Below, piece by piece: positions 27,337 through 36,440 of a stretch of DNA of 64,000 nucleotides. The translations under genes were made by a program, and so were the position numbers. The notes below the pieces were generated by a model. It did not search any database. It was given only the letters and a program-made list of their open reading frames with translations, and was not told where the DNA came from. Each line of letters begins with the position of its first letter. Position 1 is the stretch's first letter. The DNA comes from an uncultured Desulfobacter sp. (GTDB taxonomy: Bacteria; Desulfobacterota; Desulfobacteria; Desulfobacterales; Desulfobacteraceae): positions 2,302,501 to 2,366,500 of the forward strand of contig NZ_OY781882.1 in NCBI RefSeq assembly GCF_963677125.1. Direction: 5' to 3'.

Positions 27337-30147
27337 CTAACGTTTCATGCCGATGACCGTGGTCATCATTTCATCCACGGTGCTGATGATTTTAGCATTG
27401 GCTTCATAAGCGTTCTGCAGTTCGATCATATCCACAAATTCATCGGAAATATCCACATTGGAGGCTTCAAGGGTGTAGGAAGATAAGGTGCCAAGCCCGT
27501 TCTCGCCGGGTTTATTGGTAATCGCGTCTCCGCTTTCAGTGGTGGCGGCATAAAGGTTGTCGCCTGCGTTATCAAGGCCGTTATAATTATTAAAATCCGC
27601 CAGAGCGATCAAAAAAAGTGCCAAGGTCTGACCATTGGAATAGGTACCGGAGAGAAGTCCGTCGGAATCCACTTCAACCCCTTCCAGATCGCCCGAGGGA
27701 TAACCGTCGGCATCCATGTATATCGTGGAAGAGGATGTGGCGTACTGGGTGGATGATAAAGAATCGTTGATCCAGTTGTTGCCGTCCCAGCTGGTACCGA
27801 TGTTGAAAGAAATATCGGTTTCGGTTGATCCGGCCTCGCCGCCCAGAAAATCAACTGTAAATTGCAGGTAGCCGGTATCCTTTGCTTCATCCGTGGTTAC
27901 TTCCCGCCAGGCAGTGGACCCTGAAATATTAAAGGTGATGGTGCTTGAATCCTCCAAGGGATCTGTACTCTTGCCGCTTGAAAGCTCTTCGTCAAAGGTA
28001 AATACAATATCCCGATCCTGACCATCATCAGCCCCTGAACCGTCCAGATCTATGGCCGCATAAGTTTCGTCACCGATGAGGATGGCATTTTCGTATTCCT
28101 CCGGGGCAACATCAGGATCGACCGTAAAGATAAGCTGATCGCCATCTGAAGCGCTGCCATCTATAGCCAGGGCGACAAATGCATCTGTTGGGTCGTCATA
28201 GACATACTCAGTATCAAAATTAATATTAATGGTGGAAGCGTCACTCGTGGAGTCGTTTATTACCGCATTTGCATATTCCTCAGGGGGTGTAGATAGAATC
28301 GTAAACTCAATCGTCTGACCAGCTAAAGTCGGGTCGGTCATTTCGTCATCAAAGGAAACTTCTATGGTGGAAGAATTTCCGCTCGCATCTTCGATGAGCA
28401 CCTCACAACCTTCTTCCGTCGAATTCTTGACAGTAAAATTATAGGTAACAGCACCCAGTGCTGCCGAACCAGGAGAAATAGTCCAGGCCGATCCGTTCCA
28501 TGTTAGAGTGTAATCTCCATTCAGGACACCAGCGCCCAACGAACTGGATTCCTGGACGGTCATGGATATATCGCCGACCCCATCAACTGTAGATGCAGAT
28601 GCGTCAACAGTGATATCACGATCTTTTAATTCATCGTTCCAGGCCCATTTAGAATTAGTATCATCCCAAATTAAGCTCGTATCGGCCACCATGGACATTG
28701 CACCCACATCGTCCTCACCGTCCGCATCTTGCGGGTAGGTGACGCCATTCGGCGAAGCTTGTAAAATTAGATCAGAAGTACTAGATTCAGAGATGAGAGT
28801 CTCAGCGGCAGCCGCTTCTTCCGGATTGCTCCAGGCCCAGGTTTCAGTATACGGATTCCAGACAATGGCAAGGCCTTCTGCATCCACGGTCATGACACTG
28901 GGGTCATTAATTGACATGGTGGTGTTATTATATGTATCGTAGCCGTAAACAATGTCCTCAACATCCTGGACATGACAATCGATTGGATTGTTGACGTCAA
29001 AAGTCAGCGTGTCCCCGTCCTGGGCATCTTCACCCAGCGTGATGATGATGTCCGGTTCGTCTATCCCTCCGCTGGAGTCCGGGTCAAGTACAATCTGAAT
29101 TTCATTTTCATCAGAATAAATAATTGCGGCGTCTTCATAGGAATCCCCCCAGCTTGATATTATTGATAGATCAGGGTCACTCAAAACCCATTCCTCCCCG
29201 TCAAAGGTCATTTCGATCCCGTATCCATCCAGAACCAAGGCTTCGGTGTCTTGAATATCAAAATTCACCGTCTCGACAGTGTTGTTTCCGGATATATCCA
29301 CATTGCCGATTTGCCCGGTATATTCCTCCATGGTCATAGAGACGATCTCACCCGAGCTTTCGGAAAAGGTAATGTTGCCCCTGGCCAGAAGCCCTGCAGA
29401 ATCCAACGCTTCCACATTGTTGCGATTATCCTCTTGAGGATCGCAGGTAATAATGTATTCCCAATCCGTATCTGATAATTTGTCAAAATAAACGGTCACT
29501 TCATGGGAAGAGCCCAAAGAGTCGTACACCGTAAGAACGGTCTGGTATTCGTAGGAGTCAGAGTCCACAGTGGTGCCCTCTTCCGCATCATATTTAAAAA
29601 CATTTGACAGTACATTGGCAAGAGACTCTGCATCTGAATCCAGATTAAAAATAAGCGACATCTCTTCTGTGTTATCCGGCGGACACGTATAGTCGGAGAG
29701 GACAAGGTCCTTAATGGCACCGTATTCTTCACCGGTATTCGCATCAACATACCAGCCTTGGAGAATATAGCCGCTGGGTGTGGCCAACGCACCGGATTCA
29801 TCAAAGGAAAAATTACCGGCCCGTGTATAAAAGGTTTCATCCGACCCTTCTTCGGACACCATGAAAAAACCGTCCCCGCCAATGGCAAGATCCGTTGAAT
29901 TAGCGGTGGTCTCAAGGGAACCGTCCGTGAATACCTGGGCGACGGTGTCAATATTCATACCGAGACCGACCTGGGAAGAACCGGAATTGGTGCCGATGGC
30001 CTGATAAAGGGTATCTGCAAAGGTCGCGGTTCCTTTTTTAAATCCAATGGTATTTATGTTTGATATATTGTTACTTGTTACCTGAAGTGCGCTGCCTGTG
30101 TTTTTAAGGCCGCTGGTACCGGAATAAAGGGAACTGGTTAATGACAT
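27337..30147 (-). CDS. flgE: Flagellar hook protein, enlarged
   Basis: FlgE polymerises into the flexible hook. The N-terminus has SLYSGTSGLKNTGSALQVT and NNISNINTIGFKKG, and the C-terminus has the family block YTLEASNVDISDEFVDMIE followed by NAYEANAKIIST. The protein is 936 residues, about twice the usual 400-450. The insertion contains at least three acidic repeats with the pattern Y-x-x-A followed by an Asp-rich loop: near residues 350-380 (DPDSSGGIDEPDI), ~630 and ~706 (DLDGSGADDGQDRDI). The same kind of loop occurs in FlgK and FlgL. An AAGGAG site precedes the ATG, and flgD lies just upstream. Confidence 0.94.
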   Translation of the reverse strand: MSLTSSLYSGTSGLKNTGSALQVTSNNISNINTIGFKKGTATFADTLYQAIGTNSGSSQVGLGMNIDTVAQVFTDGSLETTANSTDLAIGGDGFFMVSEEGSDETFYTRAGNFSFDESGALATPSGYILQGWYVDANTGEEYGAIKDLVLSDYTCPPDNTEEMSLIFNLDSDAESLANVLSNVFKYDAEEGTTVDSDSYEYQTVLTVYDSLGSSHEVTVYFDKLSDTDWEYIITCDPQEDNRNNVEALDSAGLLARGNITFSESSGEIVSMTMEEYTGQIGNVDISGNNTVETVNFDIQDTEALVLDGYGIEMTFDGEEWVLSDPDLSIISSWGDSYEDAAIIYSDENEIQIVLDPDSSGGIDEPDIIITLGEDAQDGDTLTFDVNNPIDCHVQDVEDIVYGYDTYNNTTMSINDPSVMTVDAEGLAIVWNPYTETWAWSNPEEAAAAETLISESSTSDLILQASPNGVTYPQDADGEDDVGAMSMVADTSLIWDDTNSKWAWNDELKDRDITVDASASTVDGVGDISMTVQESSSLGAGVLNGDYTLTWNGSAWTISPGSAALGAVTYNFTVKNSTEEGCEVLIEDASGNSSTIEVSFDDEMTDPTLAGQTIEFTILSTPPEEYANAVINDSTSDASTININFDTEYVYDDPTDAFVALAIDGSASDGDQLIFTVDPDVAPEEYENAILIGDETYAAIDLDGSGADDGQDRDIVFTFDEELSSGKSTDPLEDSSTITFNISGSTAWREVTTDEAKDTGYLQFTVDFLGGEAGSTETDISFNIGTSWDGNNWINDSLSSTQYATSSSTIYMDADGYPSGDLEGVEVDSDGLLSGTYSNGQTLALFLIALADFNNYNGLDNAGDNLYAATTESGDAITNKPGENGLGTLSSYTLEASNVDISDEFVDMIELQNAYEANAKIISTVDEMMTTVIGMKR

Positions 30148-30215
30148 TGGGTTCTCCTTGGCTGTATAGTTTTATACGTTGGGGCAGATCCGGTTCTCCA
30201 CATCTGCCCGTGCTT

Positions 30216-31340
30216 TTATTCAATAGAAGTGATGCTTGATACAGATACCAGACGTCCGGTATCGCCTATTTCAAGGTACTGGGTTCCGTCAACGGACGTG
30301 ATGGCACTCACCTCTCCGGAAATATCGATTGAGGCTGTTCCTGTTTCCGCTGTAACCGTATAATAATAAAGTCCGTCACCGCTCATGTAACCGTTGCTCG
30401 TCAGCCCGTCCCAGGTAACTTCATTTTCTCCGGTAGTTGTATCGTCAGCTGCTATCTCAATGGTATCAACTTCTTCATCATCGCTATTATAAATTGTCAC
30501 GGTGACATCGGAAGCCGTGGTCAAGCTAAAGTTGAGGGCATCCCCTTGAACCTCTTTGTTTTCCACCTGGACGATTGGATAACTGGAAGAGACCGTGGTG
30601 CCCAGATACTCAAGAACGGAAGTCGAAGTGCCGGCAGATGAAGAAGAGGACGAAGAAGGCGTTACGGTCGTAACATTTTCCGGATCCACCAGTACACCAC
30701 TAACCACCAGATATCCTTTTCCATTCTGGTACGACACGGCATCCACGGTTCCTGACAGATAGGATTCTACCTCTGTGTACCCGTCCCCGGTATTGGCCAT
30801 CACCACGTAGGAATATTCGCCGTCATCCAGGCTGTTACCTTCATCATCCGTGCCGTCCCAGGAGACCAAATAAGAGCCGGCTTCAACCTCACCTTGGGAA
30901 AGCGTCGCCACTTTGGTTCCATCGGTGTCATACACATACACAATCACCTCTGCAGGTTCATCAACCTCATAAAAACCGGCAGTTACAGAGCCGTCATCAA
31001 TGGTCATTGAGGTGACGGTTGCTGTAACGGTCAGTCCGACAAATGAGTTGATATCAATATCCGATCCGGAATCCTCAACATCCGCTACCATTTCATCAAG
31101 TTTTTCATTGGCATTGATCAATTGTTCAACCTGAGAAAACTGGGCCAGCTGGTCTGTGAACTGTTCCGTATCTGCCGGATCAAGGGGGTTCTGATTCTCA
31201 AGCTGGGCCACCAAAAGCGTTAAAAAATCTTCGGTTCCCATTGATGTATCCGAGCTGGACCCACTTTTTGTTGAGTTCGTCTCAGCATCATAAGCCTCAT
31301 AGCTGTTAACCAGTGATGAAAGTATCGAACTATCAGACAT
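30216..31340 (-). CDS. flgD: Flagellar hook capping/assembly protein
   Basis: FlgD is the scaffold that caps the growing hook and is removed when it is complete. The signature MGTEDFLTLLVAQLENQNPLD is at about residues 34-54, followed by TEQFTDQLAQFSQVEQL. The C-terminal half carries FlgD Ig-like/tudor repeats (EVIVYVYDTDGTKV, and a second VTIYNSDDEEV). The length is 374 residues, longer than the ~230 of enterobacteria, with a second Ig-like repeat and an S-rich linker (near 228-240). It is the first gene of the leftward run, divergent from fliD, with a sigma-54-like site upstream. Confidence 0.93.
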   Translation of the reverse strand: MSDSSILSSLVNSYEAYDAETNSTKSGSSSDTSMGTEDFLTLLVAQLENQNPLDPADTEQFTDQLAQFSQVEQLINANEKLDEMVADVEDSGSDIDINSFVGLTVTATVTSMTIDDGSVTAGFYEVDEPAEVIVYVYDTDGTKVATLSQGEVEAGSYLVSWDGTDDEGNSLDDGEYSYVVMANTGDGYTEVESYLSGTVDAVSYQNGKGYLVVSGVLVDPENVTTVTPSSSSSSSAGTSTSVLEYLGTTVSSSYPIVQVENKEVQGDALNFSLTTASDVTVTIYNSDDEEVDTIEIAADDTTTGENEVTWDGLTSNGYMSGDGLYYYTVTAETGTASIDISGEVSAITSVDGTQYLEIGDTGRLVSVSSITSIE

Positions 31341-31432
31341 GCCTGCCTCCTCTGGTTGTTGTTATTTGATTCTTTTAATGATGGGTTTGGTGTTTAAAAA
31401 TGCCAAAGGCACTTATTCTGGTTTTATTCATG

Positions 31433-31450
31433 ATCAAGAAAAGTGCCTGA
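31433..31450 (-). promoter_or_regulatory. Possible sigma-54 promoter for flgD-E-N-K-L
   Basis: On the minus strand CAGGCAC-N5-TTGAT resembles the sigma-54 consensus TGGCAC-N5-TTGCW. The GG element is present, but the invariant GC at -12 is GA here. It lies about 90 nt upstream of flgD. Hook genes are often sigma-54-dependent in polar flagellar systems. Confidence 0.35.
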
Positions 31451-31930
31451 GAGATCTACCTATAAGCATTTAAAACGAAGTACACAAAATATATCATTTG
31501 ATTAGTTCTATAAATATCATTTTAAAAATTTGATTAATTGGTTCATATTAAAATAATACATCCACCTATATCTCAAACTAATCTTATGATATTTAATTTA
31601 TATTTATTTCTTCATAAAGGATTCAGGTGTCGGCATTTCGTATTTTACACCTGGAATTTTTTACCTATTCCATTGATTTATTTCAGCTGACAGACAAGTT
31701 ATAATCGATACTCAAATAATATTTTGAGAAAATAGTCTCACCATTTTAGTTACAACATTGAATATAATTATTCAAATAAAACAGTATATTATACAAACTT
31801 AATTACTTGATACACTTCTCAAAGTCGATATTTTCCCATCTAAAGGATATATTTGTTTAGGGCGATACGAGACTCAATACTCGGAAGAATTTGCCTGTCA
31901 AAGGCTGATAATATCTTAAGGAGAAAAATC
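31451..31930. other. AT-rich divergent region between flgD and fliD
   Basis: This ~480-bp stretch is strongly AT-rich with no supported gene. It must carry the promoters for fliD and perhaps flgD. GGCTGATAAT near 31903-31912 resembles the -10 part of a sigma-28 promoter, but no -35 partner at the right distance was found. Confidence 0.4.
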
Positions 31931-33973
31931 ATGGCAACCGGTACCATCACCTCACTTGGACTTGGGTCTGACCTTGATCTTCAAAGTTTGTTAGACACCC
32001 AGAGAGAAGCAGATGAAACCATTGCAGACATGACGCTGGACGACATTGAAGAACTACAGGCCCAAGAGGAAGCACTCTCGTCAGTCCAAAGTCAGCTTCT
32101 AACCATGAAATCCAGTGCGTTGAACCTCTCCTTATCTTCGACTTACCTTTACCGAAACGCCACGTCATCTAACGACGAAACAACAACAGCAACAGTCCTT
32201 GACGGAACAGAGATCGGCAGCCACACCGTTACCACTTCCCGCCTTGCATCTGCCAGTTCATACATGTCGGATGGGGTTGCCTCTGCATCAGCCACCGTCT
32301 ATGTGCCCACCACCCAGCAATCCAGCGATAGCTACGGTGCAGTGACGGATACGGCTTTAGAAGATGGCCAGACACTGACGATCAGTTACGGTAACGAAGA
32401 TGATCCTCAAACGTTTACCATTACCGGGACTTCCGGCGGCATGACCGTTGAAGACCTGCTCTCTGCCGTCAATGATGACGCAACCATCAGTCAATATGTA
32501 ACCGCTTCAACCTACACAGATGAAGACGGTATACATATTCAGATTGAGTCCGCTACAGGAACCACAGGAGAAGATGGTCGCGTTGACGTAGAAGGCTCCG
32601 ACGGGGTCACCTCTTTCACGGCTCCTAAAGAAGAACTGTCATTAACGGTGGGAGACGGTGAAATTTTTACTTTTTCAGTGCCGGCGGAAATCTCACTTGA
32701 AGACCTTGCAGAGCGTATCAACGAAACGGAAGACAATCCCGGCGTAACGGCAACAGTCATTTATACCGGCACAGGGGACAACCCATATCAGCTCGTTCTC
32801 GAAGCCGACGAAACCGGAGAAGACAACAGAATAAACATCATTAGTCAGCCGGACGGGTTCGGTTTAAACGAATCAAACGGCAGAGGCTACACAATGACTG
32901 GGGAGAATGCCATCGCCTTTGGAGCAGCCGTAACCATTGACAACACAAATAATACCATTGCTTTTGAAGAGGTAAATGGAGACGGCCAAGCAGTTTCTTT
33001 GACCGCTGAAATTGATGCAGGGGATTACGCAACCGCTGAAGAATTAGCTGAAGCGGTTGAAAAAGCATTTGAAAATGCTTCCAAAGAAGATGGAAACAAT
33101 GCGGATTACCAGGTAGACATTGACGCTGATACCGGCCTAATGTCCATTTCAGAGGCGGGGACCCTTGAAAGCGTAACTGTTGACTGGGAAAATACAGATA
33201 GTACAGCCGCGGCCACCCTGGGATTTGCGGAAAACCAAACCATAAAACCCATGGATGCCTCGCTGAATTCCATGCTTACCGTTGACGGCATCACTTACCA
33301 GCGCCAGAAAAATTCAGGCGTTGATGATATCATTGAAGGTGTGGCCTTAAAGCTTTACGCTACAGGTTCAACCACCATTACCGTAGAAAACGACACCGAA
33401 GACATCGTATCTGAATTAACGTCACTTGTTGAGACCTACAACACGCTTCTCACCGAAATTAATGAGAACGATGATTACGACGACAATGAAGAAACCTGGG
33501 GAACCCTGGCTAGAAGCTCCACCGTTAAAGCCCTGAAACAGACCCTTCAGGATCTGATTACAACGACTGTGGATACAAACGAATCTATCACCAGCCTATT
33601 AGACATCGGTTTTGAAATTAACAGTGACGGCTCTATTACCCTTGACGAAGACGCCTTAAATGAAACATTAAACAGCAGTTATGATGATGTTGTTGCGCTG
33701 CTTCGGGGGACAGATGACGAAGAAGGGCTGGGAGATATTCTCAATGATTCCTTTGGCAGCTATGCTTTGTCCGGTGGATATCTTCAAGATGAAATCGATA
33801 CTCTTGAAGATAAGGTAGATCGGCTGGGAGATGATTACCAAGAGGATATGGAACGTATTGAAAAAAAATATGAAAGAATGGCAGCAGAATACACGGAGTT
33901 GGACTCTTATCTTTCAGAAATAGCCAATACACAAAGTTACATTGATACAATGATGTCCACAAATGATGATTAA
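31931..33973 (+). CDS. fliD: Flagellar filament capping protein
   Basis: FliD sits at the filament tip and promotes flagellin insertion. The N-terminus ATGTITSLGLGSDLDLQSLLD is typical, and the C-terminal helical region (LEDKVDRLGDDYQEDMERIEKKYERM) ends with SQIA/YIDTMM-type residues. The start is the ATG at 31931 behind TAAGGAGA; a TTG 26 codons upstream would add a non-family extension. The protein is 680 residues, above the usual ~450. The insertion holds Flagellin_IN-like motifs and one copy (about 334-411) of the acidic module also found twice in FlgL. A strong terminator follows. Confidence 0.93.
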   Translation: MATGTITSLGLGSDLDLQSLLDTQREADETIADMTLDDIEELQAQEEALSSVQSQLLTMKSSALNLSLSSTYLYRNATSSNDETTTATVLDGTEIGSHTVTTSRLASASSYMSDGVASASATVYVPTTQQSSDSYGAVTDTALEDGQTLTISYGNEDDPQTFTITGTSGGMTVEDLLSAVNDDATISQYVTASTYTDEDGIHIQIESATGTTGEDGRVDVEGSDGVTSFTAPKEELSLTVGDGEIFTFSVPAEISLEDLAERINETEDNPGVTATVIYTGTGDNPYQLVLEADETGEDNRINIISQPDGFGLNESNGRGYTMTGENAIAFGAAVTIDNTNNTIAFEEVNGDGQAVSLTAEIDAGDYATAEELAEAVEKAFENASKEDGNNADYQVDIDADTGLMSISEAGTLESVTVDWENTDSTAAATLGFAENQTIKPMDASLNSMLTVDGITYQRQKNSGVDDIIEGVALKLYATGSTTITVENDTEDIVSELTSLVETYNTLLTEINENDDYDDNEETWGTLARSSTVKALKQTLQDLITTTVDTNESITSLLDIGFEINSDGSITLDEDALNETLNSSYDDVVALLRGTDDEEGLGDILNDSFGSYALSGGYLQDEIDTLEDKVDRLGDDYQEDMERIEKKYERMAAEYTELDSYLSEIANTQSYIDTMMSTNDD

Positions 33974-34005
33974 AAAGTATAGCTTAGCAGCATCGTAATC
34001 TTACA

Positions 34006-34055
34006 ATAAAAACCGCCTGCCCGACTCAAAGCGTCAGGCAGGCGGTTTTTTATAT
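34006..34055 (+). terminator. Rho-independent terminator after fliD
   Basis: AAAACCGCCTGCC pairs with GGCAGGCGGTTTT around a loop of about 18 nt (with CTCAAAGCG) and is followed by a T-run. It probably also helps to end transcription from the qrc side. Confidence 0.85.
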
Positions 34056-34089
34056 TCTTAATTTCTTAATTTAAAATGCAGGCTATAGT

Positions 34090-34248
34090 TTAGTGATGAG
34101 AATCACCTTGATCATTAACCGTGTCATAGGCTGCCTTAAGAAAGCAATAGGTCATGCCGGCTCCTAAAATGGAGATGGCGTACCAAAACCCACCGAAAAA
34201 AATTGCATGGCCGATATCCCAGGCCCATTCAAAACAAAAGGGAAACAT
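34090..34248 (-). CDS. Small membrane protein downstream of qrcD
   Basis: A 52-codon frame begins MFPFCFEWAWDIGHAIFFGG and ends QGDSHH, with AAGGAGG placed five bases before the ATG at 34248. A single hydrophobic helix spans about residues 12-36 (IFFGGFWYAISILGAG). It starts 15 nt after the qrcD stop, in the same direction, and ends just before the fliD terminator, so it is probably the last gene of the qrc operon. I know of no named subunit for this position; the characterised Qrc complex has four subunits. It could be an accessory or assembly subunit of Qrc. Confidence 0.65.
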   Translation of the reverse strand: MFPFCFEWAWDIGHAIFFGGFWYAISILGAGMTYCFLKAAYDTVNDQGDSHH

Positions 34249-34262
34249 TTAAACCTCCTTTA

Positions 34263-35519
34263 TTAGTTTTGTGCCGCTTCGGCAGATTCGTTAAGTTCCA
34301 ATTCCTGGGGGAATACCGGCAGATACCGGTATGCAACGGCAATCAGAATAATCCCGTAGGCAACAGGCAAAATAGTGGTCGCCACTTCCTGCCAGCTTGG
34401 AATGTACAATGCCCAAGTGTCAAAGGACATTACAGGTACGGCCATTATCTGAAGCACCATAACCCAGCGGTTCAAACATACACCTATAACGCCAAGGATG
34501 ATGGCCACGGTGCGGGCGGTCGGATTTTCCCGGGTACTTCTATTAATAAGAAGCAGCCCCGGCACAACACCGCACAAAATTACTTCTGTAATCAAGATCC
34601 AGTATCCGTAGAATCCATTATTGCTGTAAAAATGGCCAAGCTTAAAGCCCATAGAAGGTGCAGTAACGTACGCCCAGTAAATGGTATCAATGATCTTGGC
34701 GATCATATAGGTGGTAATCATCCACCCGGAAATTTTTGCCAACAGATTGACTGTTTTATCCCCTACCAGCTTTTTACCTGTGATCATTTCCGTAATTTTG
34801 GTCACCAGTAAGGTGAAGCAGGGGCCAAATGCCGCAGCAGACCAGGTAAACAGAAAAAAGGTCCAGGGCCAGATCAAAAGACCTTCACGGTAGGCAAAAG
34901 GACGGCCAAACATAACGCCGGCCACACCACCCAGAGAACCCTGATGGAAAAAACTCAAAAAAGCACCGGTGGCAGCAAATACGGCCATCACCTCGTGCAT
35001 GTTATGCGCCAGGTGGTGAAAAAACGGTACCTTGTTGGCCTGGCGGTTTTCCAGGATGTTGGGAATAAATTCAATGGTCAACACTGCAAAATAGCAGGAC
35101 AGACAATAGGCTACCTCGGTAAGCATGGAATGTACATTGGCATGCCAGAAAATAAACCAACCGCGCAACGGCTGTCCAATATCAATGGCCAGGATCAGCA
35201 GGGCTGAACTATAACAGATGAACCCAATGATCACAGCGAAATTGATAATATTTTTCAGGTCATCAACCTTGAAAATATATTTCAAAAGACCAGTAAAAAA
35301 AGCACCACCACCAACAGCAATAACGGCCAGGTCAGCCCAAATCCACAAGGCGAATCCGTAGTAGTCGTTCATATTGGTCTGGTTTAGACCTTTAAACCAG
35401 CACAGGAACATGGCATAAACGCCCCAGAGCAAAACAGCACCTACAATAATGATCCCAATCATGAATATCGGGAATGCACACCGCTTGGCGCCTTCGGGTA
35501 TTAATGCATCATCTAACAT
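34263..35519 (-). CDS. qrcD: Quinone reductase complex subunit QrcD (NrfD/PsrC-type)
   Basis: QrcD is the integral membrane quinone-binding subunit of Qrc. The protein is 418 residues with about ten transmembrane segments and belongs to the NrfD/PsrC family. Motifs such as GCLNRWVMVLQ and HNMHEVMAVFAATGAFLSFFHQGSLGG, the latter split here into two pieces in the protein, fit the family. It follows qrcC and precedes the 52-residue membrane protein. Qrc takes electrons from periplasmic type I cytochrome c3 and reduces menaquinone, linking hydrogen or formate oxidation to the quinone pool. The unusual length of the operon in the same order A-B-C-D strongly supports the assignment. Confidence 0.93.
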   Translation of the reverse strand: MLDDALIPEGAKRCAFPIFMIGIIIVGAVLLWGVYAMFLCWFKGLNQTNMNDYYGFALWIWADLAVIAVGGGAFFTGLLKYIFKVDDLKNIINFAVIIGFICYSSALLILAIDIGQPLRGWFIFWHANVHSMLTEVAYCLSCYFAVLTIEFIPNILENRQANKVPFFHHLAHNMHEVMAVFAATGAFLSFFHQGSLGGVAGVMFGRPFAYREGLLIWPWTFFLFTWSAAAFGPCFTLLVTKITEMITGKKLVGDKTVNLLAKISGWMITTYMIAKIIDTIYWAYVTAPSMGFKLGHFYSNNGFYGYWILITEVILCGVVPGLLLINRSTRENPTARTVAIILGVIGVCLNRWVMVLQIMAVPVMSFDTWALYIPSWQEVATTILPVAYGIILIAVAYRYLPVFPQELELNESAEAAQN

Positions 35520-35550
35520 ATCTAATTACTCCTAAATAGTGTTATGCAAG

Positions 35551-36408
35551 TTAACCATGGGATGAAGACGCCCCATGATGGGTTTTAACATTTTCCCACT
35601 CACCTTTAAGGTAGTTGTCCCCGGCCTTTCTGACCCATTCCCGTTCAGACATGTAATACACCTTGGTATTGGTGCCAAGACGTTCAAGCAACCTGAAAAC
35701 TTTCGGGTTTCTGGATTTACCCACAACTTTATGATTCATGGGGTCGGGATGGGGATCGGGTTTAACAATCTGATGGACCTTGTGAGCAGGGTTGTTCAGG
35801 TCTCCAAACACAATGGCACCAGCCGGACATGCGGTGGTGCATGCGGTCTGATACTCCATCTCTTCTATGTCACGGTCTTCAACAATGGCCTTTTCCCGGG
35901 CCAGTTGATACCTGTGATAGCAAAATGAGCATTTCTCAACCACACCACGCATACGCGGCGACACATTGGGGCTCAAGTAGTTTTCCATACCCTCGGGCCA
36001 TTTTGGATCCCACCAGTTAAAGTATCTGGCATGGTATGGGCAAGCTCCCATGCAGTACCGACAGCCAAAGCAGCGGGTATAGATCTGGCTGACAATACCT
36101 GTATCATAACCATAATCGGTTGCCGTAGCAGGGCATACGGACACGCATGGAGAATGACCATGATCACCGATACCACCACAGTGCTGGCAGGGACGGGGCA
36201 GATAAACAACTTCTGTTTCAGGAAAGGACTTTCCATTGGTCAGTTTGTACACCCGCATCCAGGTGATGCTGTCCTTTTTGTTGGATTCATCCTCCTTAAA
36301 CGGAACGTTATTCTCGGACATGCACGAGACCATACAGGCACCACATCCCGTGCATTTGTCCAGATCAATAACCATTCCGAACTTATGGACTTTTTTATTT
36401 TCTATCAT
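35551..36408 (-). CDS. qrcC: Quinone reductase complex iron-sulfur subunit QrcC
   Basis: QrcC is the periplasmic iron-sulfur subunit. It has ferredoxin-type cluster motifs: CTGCGACMVSC near residues 18-28, CQHC with CVSVCPA near 75-95, CFGCRYCMGACP near 113-124, and CSFC near 160 with CTTACP after. These match the four-cluster pattern of the DmsB/PsrB/ActB2-like family. The length is 285 residues. There is no signal peptide of its own, so it is probably co-exported with the Tat-bearing QrcB. qrcB lies upstream and qrcD downstream. Confidence 0.94.
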   Translation of the reverse strand: MIENKKVHKFGMVIDLDKCTGCGACMVSCMSENNVPFKEDESNKKDSITWMRVYKLTNGKSFPETEVVYLPRPCQHCGGIGDHGHSPCVSVCPATATDYGYDTGIVSQIYTRCFGCRYCMGACPYHARYFNWWDPKWPEGMENYLSPNVSPRMRGVVEKCSFCYHRYQLAREKAIVEDRDIEEMEYQTACTTACPAGAIVFGDLNNPAHKVHQIVKPDPHPDPMNHKVVGKSRNPKVFRLLERLGTNTKVYYMSEREWVRKAGDNYLKGEWENVKTHHGASSSHG

Positions 36409-36440
36409 CAGAACCTCTTATAATGATTTCTTAAAACAGT

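Noticed and set aside
31890..31930. Sigma-28 promoter for fliD
   Set aside because: Only the -10-like part is visible; no -35 element at the proper distance.
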